Both the position numbers and the translations under genes were made by a program. A stretch of DNA of 64,000 nt from Brachypodium distachyon (Eukaryota; Streptophyta; Magnoliopsida; Poales; Poaceae). The stretch is from positions 16,017,501-16,081,500 of the forward strand of contig NC_016131.3 of assembly GCF_000005505.3 (NCBI RefSeq). Direction: 5' to 3'. Position 1 is the stretch's first letter; every line of letters starts with the position of its first letter. The notes under the pieces were generated by a model. That model worked only from the letters and a program-made list of their open reading frames with translations, had not been told where the DNA came from and did not search any database. Positions 32,829 through 42,773 of the stretch are shown here, in pieces.

Positions 32829-33047
32829 CAAAAAAACCGTGCATGAGACTTTCATCTCGCACGGCTCCTAAGTGATAAAAGAAAGAAGAACTCGTCTTCT
32901 TTCTTTTTTGATTACCTTCCTCGCGTATGTGTAAGACCAAATCCATTCTTTTTCGAAATCGATTTCGAAAAAGAACTACTAACTCTTAACTTTTCAGGAA
33001 TCCTTCATCAGTGGTTGTGAATGACTAACTTTTTCAATCCTTCTTTG
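32829..33047 (-). other. nuclear insertion of plastid DNA (ndhB-intron-like)
   Basis: On the minus strand 32867-32837 reads GAGCCGTGCGAGATGAAAG followed by TCTCATGCACGG, a group II intron domain V (stem, GAAA tetraloop, complementary stem). Sequence upstream of it on that strand, including a TTTCGAAATCGATTTCGAAA palindrome and an AGAAAGAAG/CTTCTTTCT hairpin, matches my memory of the end of the ndhB intron of grass chloroplasts. Tandem unit 2 lacks the segment, so it entered after that unit was copied or was lost there. About 100 bases to its left (32728-32829) are also absent from unit 2 and are unexplained. Confidence 0.6.
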
Positions 33048-33349
33048 TTAGTGGCATCGTAAATTATACAGTGGCATGTATGAACCTTGTATGCATGCTA
33101 TCAATGCAACTCGTGTTAACCATTGTGCGTGTGTTCTATCAATGTTGCTGAAATGATGAGAGTTTAATCATGTTCCTTTTTGATTCCGTGCGCTGTGACG
33201 AGGTGCGGCACGACGATGAGCATTTAATCCCCATATATGTATAGCTCTCATTTAATCCCTTGAGCTAGCCATCTTAGATATGAATTCTACCTTTCCAATT
33301 AATTTGTTTAGCTTTTGGGGCTAACCTAGTGTTGTGGTTTGGGTAACAG

Positions 33350-34107
33350 ATGGCTGCTGCGTCTGTCACTTTGTTGGGCACTACTCATGGCGATGGGATC
33401 CGTGGCACTCCGGCACTTCTCATTGGCATGTTGCATTGCTTGGGTTTTAGTTGGATGCCAGAGTACTCGATTTTCTCCTATACTCGGGCCTTCGGATTGA
33501 CCGACTATGTTTTCATGGTCCACATCCGACCCCAAGCCTTCCTCCCTAGCCAGTCCTTCGACGTCAAAGGCCGAGGTGGAACTTATGAGGAGGCCGTGCA
33601 GGTGGCTGCCTACAATGCCATATGTCACTTTTGATACTACGACTATGAATTAGAAGGAACTCCATTCCGGTACATCGTGGCACAAGAGACCCCAACGGCT
33701 GAAATTTATTGGGAGGAGTTCTGCTTTGAGATGAATAGTGCCTTGGTCCAAACGGCATCGGCTTTGGTGTCGGTGCACAGACTTTTTAGGGCGGCCGCAT
33801 ATGACCGAGATCGGCTGTTCCATGCACTTGAATCATCGCGGAGCACATTGGAGCTCACCAAGCCCCCACTGGACTCTTGGAGGGACTTGGATATTTTCCT
33901 CGTGGTCACGGTTATGGGCGACCATTTCATCTCCATTTTCCACAGATTCCAGAACGCCATTATATGTCTCGTCATCGTGACTTGATGGCTGTTCCGGGGA
34001 CCCTTGTTGGTCTGCGTGCTCCGCGCCCAGGGGTGCCACCGCCTCGTTTTCGTGCACCCGTGCCTCTCCCTCCAAATGCTGGTGCTTACATGATCAACAA
34101 GCCATAG
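33350..34107 (+). pseudogene. uncharacterised grass protein with dsRBM-like pattern, tandem copy 2 (nonsense and frameshift)
   Basis: The start MAAASVTLLGTTHGDGIRG runs in frame into the body, unlike copy 1. TGA at 33632-33634 ends it, where copy 1 has CGA (Arg) at the same place. Beyond the stop the reading continues (EGTPFRYIVAQETP), then loses one base near 33828 and resumes in the frame ending at 34107 (GAYMINKP). Comparing the two copies gives the ancestral layout: about 250 residues, one coding exon, with a conserved central block and a Pro/Arg-rich tail. Neither copy is intact. Role unknown. Confidence 0.6.
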
Positions 34108-34450
34108 GAGTCGTTCATGCATAATCCATGCCCAGCATGTGCTGGTTCGAAACTGATGCATGACTAGCGGTTGCATATATATTGTGATCTCGGAGAACCA
34201 AAGCTCCGCCTCTCAAGCATGTAATATTAGCACTTAAGTTTGTACTTGTGGAGAGGTTCACATCGTGTAGTTTATATATCTTTGTTGGTGGCGCCGTAAT
34301 TTATACAGTGGCATGTATGAACCTTGTATGCTATCAACGCAACTTGTGTTAACCATTGTGCGTGTGTTCTATCAATGTTTCTGAAATGATGAGAGTTTCA
34401 TCATGTTCCTTTTTGATTTCAGTGCGCTGTGACGAGGTGTGGCACGACGA

Positions 34451-34800
34451 TGAGCACTGTATATACTCATTTTCTAAACAGATTTAGTGTTGGCATGTTT
34501 CCTGAGGATATTCTTTATCGTGATGTTTCTAGGATGTTGAGTTCATTTGATGCTTGTCAATTCCTGGATCGTTTATGAGATTAATTTAAGTTCAATTATT
34601 CTTTATGATTGGATGCATCATATCATCTTGATGACACAACAAAGGCATTATCCATAGAAACAATCTTTCGGTTATTTGTTTTACTTATATAGTGGGATTG
34701 ACACATAATTGAAAACCTGCGGTTCAAGGTATCTTATGAAAGCTTTGTTAATTCGAAGAGAGAATTTAAATATATTTTGAAGAGACTGTGATGTTCCCAT
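34451..34800 (+). repeat. leader module, copy D (intron part only)
   Basis: TATACTCATTTTCTAAACAG, GTGATGTTTCTAGGATGTTG and ATCATCTTGATGACACAACA match the intron part of modules A, B and C. No promoter part precedes it and no coding exon of either family follows, so it is a relict. Confidence 0.7.
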
Positions 34801-35908
34801 GTAGCTGTGCCATGTGGGACTTGCAAGACAACTAGCCTTATTAACTAGGCACAAACACAAGCCCTTAACCTTTTATTGACTTTAAACTTATGGAGGACCT
34901 TAACCTTTTATTATTTACACCCATAAACATAACATGATATGATATGTGGCCCTTTTCTTTCTCTTGCATGTGACAAGCCAACAAATTAAGCATGTGCGTC
35001 TCAACTTATGGACGGACGAAGCCTTATACGTTATGGATTATTTGTACAAGATATGTGCATGTGTCTTGGCTTATGGTAATAATTGATCTTATACACTGAT
35101 GGTGACTTTAGTGGGATGAATACATAACATATACTCGGATCTAGCAGGTTTCTTGGTGAACTCGGCGTATAAATTCAACATTAGGAGCAGAGGAATGCAG
35201 CACAAATGGAACGACTACCCTTTGACCAAATTAGGATCTTTCAACCAATCCAGAATGGATATGCGTTCACATGAGTCTACAGAACGGCAACAACGACGCA
35301 CATTTATCGATGTAGGCCGGGATAACTCACCAACGCGAATCTCTGCACATCTCTACAAATAAATGCAAGTTTAAGCATACAATTAGGAAACGGAAAGGCT
35401 ATCGTTTAATTTGTACGCACGTTAATTAGTTTTAAAGTAAGTGCACGATGATAGTTGATTTCTTGGCAAATAAGGTCGGGGGACTGGCCAAAACTCGAAT
35501 CTGCCTACTATGCATGTTATCCTTCTGCGTTCAGACCTGATGATCGATCAAATAATGAACATTTCCCGCTTTCCACGTAAGGTGTACTCTTGTTTATGTT
35601 AAGCCACACTCTTTTACACATGTACTAATGACAGTGGACACTTTTGCTAGCTCGTCCAGCAGAATAATATAATGCGCGTTAATTTCTAATCCATATGACG
35701 GTGCCAGATTACGCCTTGTAGATTATACTCAGGGTACGATGATGCCTTCGACCAAAACACGGATCTGTCTACAATGACAGTCACTCGTCTGCGTTCACAC
35801 GTGATCGTACACGGAGCGTTCGCCCTTCTCCGCGCCTGGTGTGTCCTAGTCAGAGTGCCACGTAGAGTTACCCGTACAATAGAATGTTTTTGTTGAATTT
35901 TTTTAATA

Positions 35909-35967
35909 CACTACTTCCTCCGACCCATATTAATTATCGTTGATTTAATACAACTCTGTACTAAATC
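35909..35967. mobile_element. truncated Stowaway-type MITE end
   Basis: ACTACTTCCTCCGACCCATA resembles the CTCCCTCCGTYCC terminal repeat of Stowaway elements. The matching inverted end is missing; the GC-rich block starts soon after. Confidence 0.45.
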
Positions 35968-36710
35968 TGCGACGGGGCATTGAGGTCGGCGACGGCCGCG
36001 ATTCCACGGATCTGACCGAACCGCCTTGGTAGAGGCAGTCTCCTGGTCGCGGAGGCCTCCTTGCCCTCGCGGCGGCGGGCGTCTTCCTGAGCGGCGGCCA
36101 GGTGCGGCCGAAGGTGGACTCCATTTTCCTCGCAAGATCTGGCAGTTGTTGTTTCGGCGGCTTTGGAGACCGGGTGTCGATGGTGTTGGTACCGGAGGAA
36201 ACCCTTGGCGGGCTAGTCCGGCCATGACGGCGGTGACGTTCGTGGACGTCTTTCCTTTCTCTGAGGCGTTGTCGAGGTATTTCCACACCACCTTGATCTT
36301 GTTTGCCGGGTGAAAACCCAAAGTCTTTTGATTGGGCGGTGGCGGCGTTGACGACATTGTTCTCCCCTTGGGAGCGTCGTCAGGGGAATACTAGATCTGC
36401 TGGTGACGGAGTCCTGGTCGGAGGATGACTGTTGGGTGCGTGCTGGTTGGTGACTTTGCTTTGTGTCGTTAATGCCAGGCCTTACAAGTTGTAAGGCTTC
36501 GATCATTGTCCTGAAGAGGGGTTGGTGAAAGATGGCGACGGCTAATTCTGAAGAGTGAGCAGACGGCATACGCTGAGGACTTGCTAGACTGGTTGTGTCT
36601 TCGTGGCCTCCGGATTTGATGTTAGGCGGGCCGATACTGGCCATCCTTTCATTAGGTTTGTAGGTATGGTTTGGTAGTTTTGACTTATTTGATCGATATT
36701 TTTTTGTCAC
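35960..36710. other. GC-rich block of unknown origin
   Basis: Much richer in GC than its surroundings and open for 148 codons on the minus strand (36357-35911), but that reading has no recognisable domain. It ends in AT-rich sequence with ACTTACTAATAAATCAATAAAAT, as a retroposed 3' end might. It could be a decayed LINE or a captured gene fragment. Confidence 0.3.
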
Positions 36711-37299
36711 TTACTAATAAATCAATAAAATGTGGCTGTGTTTTGATGCAGAGGTCGGAATTTCATCCTTTTCGAAAAAAGAAAAGAAACTGGGACAAGT
36801 AATATGGGTTTGAGAAACTATTATAATCTTTATCAAGGCGGCCCATGCAAGCTTGATTAGCCAACTAATCCAATTCTTGCTCTTACCTTGCTCTGCATGA
36901 CAAGAACCTCCCACCAAATCCTGGTAGTGGTACAGATCACTAGATCAGGCAGGGCCAGAGGCAGTGCATATTCCCAAACTCGATCAATTCGACCTTGACG
37001 GTCTCTTGTACGGCTACGGTGCTCCACAGATTCCGTTTGTGATGCACCGGTTCACACGCTGGAGTAGAGTGATCCGACAAGCAAAGCAAAGTCCCCTTCG
37101 TTCTCTTCTCTGTCTCGAGAAAGAAAAGGGTCTCTTTCTGTCAGCAGATTAAGGCTCGCCACGAACCTACAAATACCCACACGAAGGCCACACGACAACA
37201 GACGATACTGACAAGCGTCACGGGCACTAGCACAAGCTCCAAGTCTCACTCACTGAACACAACACCCAGCAATCAGCCACTGCCCCAACCAATCAATCA

Positions 37300-39324
37300 A
37301 TGGAGCCCGGCAGAAGCAGCCAGCCCACCGGCACGATCGCCTTCGCGTCCGTCGGCGTCACCAGCTTCGGCTTCGACGTCTTCTCCGTCGCCGTCCCGCA
37401 ATCCCCCGAGACCACCACTGCCGAGGAGCTCGCCGAGCGCTGCCACACGGACGGCGTCTCCGTCAACTTCAACGCGCAGTTCACCGATGATGAAGCAGGG
37501 GAGGAGGAGGAAGTGGCGTTCGTGTCGGAGCGCACGGGCTCCGCGGCCCTCTTCCTCTGCCGCCCCGGCGGCCGCGCCACGCCGCTGCCGGCCGTAGAAG
37601 AGAGCCTCTTCCACGACCGCCCCACTCTGCGGCGCGGCCGGCTCTACTTCGTCTCCGCGCACGAGAAGCCCCCCGGCGCGCCCTTCAGGAGCTGGGCGGC
37701 GCTCTACGCCACGGACCTCGAGAGCCAGGAGACATCCAGGGTGACCCCGGAGGGCGTGGTGGACATGAGCCCGGCCGTGTCGCCCTCGGGCGAGCTCGTG
37801 GCCGTGGCCTCGTACGGGGACAGGCCCTGGGCGTTCGAGTTCCGCGGCGCGCTCGACACGGACGTGGCCGTGTTCCGCGCCGCCGAACCCGCCCGCCGCG
37901 TGGTCGTCTCTGCCGCTCGCGGCGCGGGGTGGCCGGCCTGGCACGGCGAGAGCGCCGTCCTCTTCAACCGCGTCGCCCCCGACGGCTGGTGGAGCGTCTT
38001 CCGCGTCGACCTCGATCCGGAAACTCTCTCCCCTTCCCCCGCCGCCGAGACCCGCGTCACCCCGCCAGGCGTCCACTGCTTCACCCCCACCGCCTCCGGC
38101 AACAACAACCACCGCTGGATCGCCGTGGCCACGCGGCGGAAAGGACACAGCCACCGCCAGATCGAGCTCTTCGACCTCGACACCTCCCAATTCACCCCAA
38201 TCACCACGTTCCTCAACCCCAAAATCCACCACTACAACCCCTTCTTCTCCCCCTCCGGCAACCGCCTCGGCTACCACCGCTTCCGCGGCCACGGCGCACC
38301 AGGCGAGTCAAAAATCCCCTACCTCAACCCGGTCCGCACCCCGGTGAGCTCCCTCCGCATGCTCCGGGTGCACGGCTCCTTCCCGTCCTTCTCCCCCGAC
38401 GCAAAACACCTCGCCCTCAACGGCGACTTCTTCAAATCCCCCGGCGTGACGGTGCTCAAGTCCGACGGGTCCAGGCGGTGGGTGGTGGCGGACCAGCCGG
38501 GCCTCTTCTACACCTCCTGGAGCCCCACGGAGCCCGGGGTCGTGTTCACCTCCATGGGCCCGATCTTCGAGTCCCCCAAGGCCACCGTCCGCATCGCGCG
38601 CGTCGAATTCGACCCGGCCCAGCTTCGAGACAACAACAACGACAAAGTGGACGTGGCGCTCAAGGTGCTGACGCGGCCCGAAGCCGGCAACGACGCGTTC
38701 CCGGCGGTGTCGCCGTGCGGGCGGTGGGTGGTGTTCCGGTCGGGCCGGTCGGGCCACAAGAACCTCTACATCATCGACGCGGCCCACGGCGAGAACGAGC
38801 CTGCCACGGCCCCGATCCAGCGGCTGACCGACGGCGAGTGGATCGACACGATGCCTTGCTGGGCGCCGGACGGGAAGCTGGTGGCGTTCTCGTCGAACCG
38901 GCACGACCCGGGGAACGCGGCGGTGTTCAGCATCTACCTGGTGCGGCCCGACGGGACCGGGCTGCGGCGGGTGCACGTGGCCGGGCCGCCGGGGAGCGAG
39001 GAAGCGGACAAGGAGCGGATCAACCATGTGTGCTTCAGCCCGGACGGGGAGTGGCTGCTCTTCACGGCGAACCTCGGCGGCGTGAACGCGGAGCCGGTCT
39101 CCGGGCCGAACCAGTTCCAGCCGTACGGGGATCTGTACGTGTGCCGGCTCGACGGGTCCGGATTGGTCAGGCTCACGTGTAACGCGTATGAGAATGGCAC
39201 GCCGGCGTGGGGGCCTGCGCTGGACCTGGAAGACGGCGTGGGGTCGCTGGGGCTGGGAAATCCTGCGGCGGAGGACTCGCTCGGGGAGTTCGACGAGCCG
39301 CTCTGGCTTACATGCGACGTGTGA
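37300..39324 (+). CDS. TolB-like / DPP6 N-terminal-domain-like beta-propeller protein
   Basis: Single exon, 674 residues. PD40/TolB propeller motifs recur: SPAVSPSGEL (about 155), FPSFSPDAKHL (about 360), FPAVSPCGRWVVF (about 466), MPCWAPDGKLVAFSSN (about 517) and VCFSPDGEWLLFTAN (about 575). It starts GTIAFASVGVTSFGFDVFSV, typical of the plant proteins annotated 'DPP6 N-terminal domain-like' or 'TolB-related'. There is no peptidase domain after the propeller and no clear signal peptide at the N-terminus. Function in plants is not established; such propellers usually bind ligands or partners. Third-position GC is very high, so a spurious frame of 331 codons appears on the opposite strand. Intact. 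Confidence 0.9.
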   Translation: MEPGRSSQPTGTIAFASVGVTSFGFDVFSVAVPQSPETTTAEELAERCHTDGVSVNFNAQFTDDEAGEEEEVAFVSERTGSAALFLCRPGGRATPLPAVEESLFHDRPTLRRGRLYFVSAHEKPPGAPFRSWAALYATDLESQETSRVTPEGVVDMSPAVSPSGELVAVASYGDRPWAFEFRGALDTDVAVFRAAEPARRVVVSAARGAGWPAWHGESAVLFNRVAPDGWWSVFRVDLDPETLSPSPAAETRVTPPGVHCFTPTASGNNNHRWIAVATRRKGHSHRQIELFDLDTSQFTPITTFLNPKIHHYNPFFSPSGNRLGYHRFRGHGAPGESKIPYLNPVRTPVSSLRMLRVHGSFPSFSPDAKHLALNGDFFKSPGVTVLKSDGSRRWVVADQPGLFYTSWSPTEPGVVFTSMGPIFESPKATVRIARVEFDPAQLRDNNNDKVDVALKVLTRPEAGNDAFPAVSPCGRWVVFRSGRSGHKNLYIIDAAHGENEPATAPIQRLTDGEWIDTMPCWAPDGKLVAFSSNRHDPGNAAVFSIYLVRPDGTGLRRVHVAGPPGSEEADKERINHVCFSPDGEWLLFTANLGGVNAEPVSGPNQFQPYGDLYVCRLDGSGLVRLTCNAYENGTPAWGPALDLEDGVGSLGLGNPAAEDSLGEFDEPLWLTCDV

Positions 39325-39379
39325 GGAGTGAGGACTGATGGATGATTGTTGCCATGGTGGATTGGGTTGGTGAGCTCAG

Positions 39380-39426
39380 AATAAAGAAGGTGTTGGAGAC
39401 GTTTTGTATTGCTGCTGAATAATAAA
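39380..39426 (+). terminator. polyadenylation signals of the TolB-like gene
   Basis: AATAAA at 39380-39385 and again at 39421-39426, 56-102 bases after the stop codon. Confidence 0.6.
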
Positions 39427-40936
39427 TCTAAGAGCTTGTCTTTTGTGGAATCCAGATGTATTCGGTCATCGGCTAAGGCTCACTCTTCCCTGCTTTTTTG
39501 AGTGTTTTGACAAGGTTTGGGCGTATTTTCCTTATGCCTGATGACTCCGTGGAATTCTTTTTTATATAATTTATCAAAAAATTCATAATGAAAAAATTCT
39601 AGTATAAAAATTAAATCCTCCCAAATTTCTATAAAACCCCTTTGAATCGAAGGAGACATTGGACGAGCTCTCATAGAGTTTGGACCCATCTAAGAATGAT
39701 AATTTAGAGTAAATTGCTCAAAACAACCACATTTGGGGCCGAACTACTCTCGCACGCTCCTCAGCGACAAGCCCACTCCGGACTTAAGGAGATGGGGAGG
39801 GAGAGGGGATGAGAAAAGGGGATCGGAGAGAGCCATCCCGACGTATTGCATCCGACGGCAGCTGCGTAAGACATGTGCCCCACTTAGAATGTTCGTTTAT
39901 TTCATTAATACATTATGTCATTAGATTCTCATTCATAAATTTATTGATATAAAAATTTCGTTAATATGAAATTTCATTGAAACATTAATCAAAAATCACA
40001 ACTTGAAAAAAGAGGTAGAGTGCGGGTTGATTTAAAAAAAAACAGGTATCGAGGGATGTGTCCTAATGGGGTTTTCACCCGCCGGATATGTTGCTAAGGA
40101 TAGTTGGAATGGAAAGACATGCCGTTGCTCTGAGCTCTCGCGTTAAGTTGGCGCGACCGCTTGATCACTCCTGATAGAAAAAAAAAGAGGCCCCTGCCCT
40201 AGCCGCCGCCACCCAGTGCCAGATCGATCTTGTCTCCTGGCCGGCCGGCCGGCTAGGAAAGACGTCCCTTACTCCTCTACGCTTCGTGCTATCGTAGGTT
40301 ATCAAAGTTAGGGTTTTATCAACCGGCAGCGGCACAATGGTGGTGATGGTGGCACCGTGCGGGTCAAGAATAAGGTTTTCCCGATTCCTCGTCCACCTCG
40401 TCGACGGCGATCCTGCCGGTGGCGTTGAGGAGTGCATGATAGTTGGTCGCTGCTCTTCGGGAGTGGTGGAGCTGGTCTTGTGTTTGTGTTTTGCAGGTTG
40501 TCTGCGTGTATCGGTTGATTGGTTCCTGTTAAGATCAGCGAGGCTCGGCCAGCTTCGACCTCATCGTGGAGTTAGCATGGCTAGGTCATTCAACCCTATT
40601 CGTCATTTTCGATCTTCTCTGGGACAGTGGTCTGTTTTTCAGAGCACTGTCGCCGGCGTCTTCTGGCTCCGATCGGCGACTTCCCGGCTGCTACGTCAAC
40701 AACGTTTCGTGGCTCTGACGTGGTTCGGAGGTCCGAAGACAGCATCGAGCTTCGCTCACAGCGCGCCACCGGCGAGTGCAAAAGGAAGACAACGACTTAC
40801 AAGAACTTGCATGTAATTTTTTTTTTACCTTAAAGATGGTTATGTAAGGGTTGGTTGATTTAATATAGGACTTTGACCTTTTTGCAACAACAAAAAAGTT
40901 GGCGCGTCCACTTAACCGAGGCCCTTTTTCGTTTTG
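39427..40936. other. spacer without a supported gene
   Basis: AT-rich to about 40150, then a GC-richer block (40190-40790) with overlapping short frames on both strands, ending in a T-run and TTGATTTAATATAGGAC. The block resembles 35960-36710 in style but not in sequence and may be a non-LTR retroelement remnant. No domain was recognised. Confidence 0.45.
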
Positions 40937-42190
40937 GGGGTTGTGTGGGTCGACCACGACCATGCCAAATTAGGCTCGATATAAGGACATCTCCAACAAA
41001 GTGAGTTAGCTGTTACTAAAACATGACATGGCAGCTTTTTGATGATGTGGATGAAAAAAGAAGAGCAAAGAGAAGGAGATGGTTTCTCCCTAGAGAAACT
41101 GGTATTATACGGAACCAATGTGTAAGTAACCACTAAATCATTATTGGAGAATGAGTTGTTACTTAGCATCATGTTTTGGTGGAACCAACCATAATAAACA
41201 ATAGATATCTTTGAGTCTTAGTAACAATGTGAAGAAACCATTTGTTGGAGAGGTTGTTACTATTTTTGAGTTTTGTTATTCTCTCTCATCTAAATATCAG
41301 CCTTAGTAATGGCTTGTTGAAGATACCCTAATGCCCCAATATAATCTTTCCAGGAAAGAAAACATCTTCTTTCAAAATTTTGAAACGTTGAGAAGGCCGG
41401 GAAAACTCACATCAGAGCATACCATATTTGCACCTGTTACTCTGCGACTAAGTTTATATACAGAAAACGTGAAAGCAACCACATTCACATTGTAAAATAT
41501 CATTACTCGACCGCTTTCACATCCACGTGGCCCCAAATCATTAGCTGTAGCTCCCTCCGTAAATTCCCCAAATCATTAGCTGTAGCTCCCTCCGTAAATT
41601 CAAATCTTACTAATCTGTTCTAACCAGTTAGCTTACAAATACCCTTTCACCCCGGCTGATAAGCAATCATCTTCGCCATAATCCATCGCAGTTGCTTAGA
41701 AGTTGCATACGCAGCAGATAACCGGCGCGCTGGTGGTCACCTGAGACGTCGGCGGCGGAGCGAAGTCCATTAGCAGCCACATACGGTATAATACATCTCT
41801 TCGTTCTTTGCCTGAAAAAAAAAATCAAATTCCTGGTTCTTGGTACCGTTGCATGTATATATGCATCACAGGCAAAATGTAGTTAGGCTTTCTTAATGTC
41901 TTAATGGGATACTGTAGCTGCGCTTACTGTTTTGTTCAGGGTTGCTTCACGCTCCAAATGGATGACTGTACTGTGCATATATTCAGTTTTTGAATAGATC
42001 TGATAATATGTTGGGATGTTGATGTCTCAGAGATCAGTTTATGAGACTAATTTAAGTTCAGTTATCTTTCCAGTTATTTGTTTTTACGTATATGTTGGCA
42101 TAACTGAAAAATTGTGGTTGAAGAAATATCTTATGAAAGCATCTCGTTAATTCTAAGTGAGAATTGCGAATATATTTTGAAGCTAGCTAT
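40937..42190 (+). repeat. leader module, copy C
   Basis: Matches copies A and B, interrupted by a Tourist MITE at 40985-41328. A short local duplication repeats CCCCAAATCATTAGCTGTAG at about 41530-41590. It precedes the second DUF295 gene, with a CTTCTTCAG acceptor at about 42643 as in copy A. Confidence 0.8.
40985..41328. mobile_element. Tourist-type (PIF/Harbinger) MITE with TAA target duplication
   Basis: Terminal inverted repeats GGACATCTCCAACA and, read on the minus strand, GGGTATCTTCAACA. TAA flanks both sides (40982-40984 and 41329-41331). Leader copies A and B have the uninterrupted site (CGGTATAATGCC), giving two independent empty sites. 344 bp, no coding capacity. Confidence 0.85.
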
Positions 42191-42773
42191 TGTCTCTGCG
42201 GTTTATTTTTGTCATTTGTTTGTCCAAATCGGCCATTAAGTTTAGCTTCACCATAGATCTAGTTAGATACGGAGTAGCTATGATCCTACTCCATTGCATA
42301 GATCACCATTACAATCATCAAATCAACACTTCGCATATTCAGAATGTCTTGTCATTTTTTTGCTAAATTATATATCTAAACTTTTTTATGCAATCCGGCA
42401 AGAATTTGGTTGTAGAATGTTATATAAAATGTTATATTCGTGAATAGATCCAAATTAGACATCAAACCTATGGATACAATGTTATATAAAATGATTATGG
42501 CTGAGCAATTTTTTTCATATTCTGCAGTGCAACATTTCATAAATATGGCAAAATGATTATATATCTTTGCACAAGTTATATGATTCTGAAATTTGAATGT
42601 TATTTTTGTATTCATGACTGTTATTTTCCTATGCTTCTTCAGGATTCTTCTCCATCATCCACACACAGGCACACACCCACAACAATATCTTGCCAACCGA
42701 TTGGCTTCCCTTTCCTCCAAAACTCCAAATCGATAACGCAATCATCCCAAACCCTCTTGCACGTTCCTTTGAG

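Larger units (their letters stand above)
31690..34450. repeat. tandem duplication of the dsRBM-like gene segment
   Basis: Unit 1 is about 31690-33228 and unit 2 about 33232-34450. Both begin TATGTATAGCTCTCATTTAATCCC and end GTGACGAGGTGxGGCACGACGATGAGCA. The coding parts are almost identical. Unit 1 is longer because of an insertion of roughly 320 bp between 32728 and 33047. Confidence 0.85.
34801..37299. other. gene-poor spacer
   Basis: No supported gene. It holds a truncated Stowaway end (35909-35967), faint repeats of a GACCAAA...GCGTTCACA motif near 35220, 35480 and 35747, and a GC-rich unidentified block at 35960-36710. The last 200 bases are the 5' region of the TolB-like gene; CTACAAATACC near 37168 is a possible TATA variant. 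Confidence 0.55.

Noticed and set aside
35153..35362. 69-codon plus-strand frame
   Set aside because: Short, no homology recognised and no paralogue in the duplicated modules.
35911..36357. 148-codon minus-strand frame
   Set aside because: Biased composition, no domain, no splice or promoter support; kept only as part of an unidentified GC-rich block.
37297..38292. 331-codon minus-strand frame opposite the TolB-like gene
   Set aside because: Produced by very high third-position GC in the real gene; it has no domain, and the plus frame carries repeated PD40 motifs.
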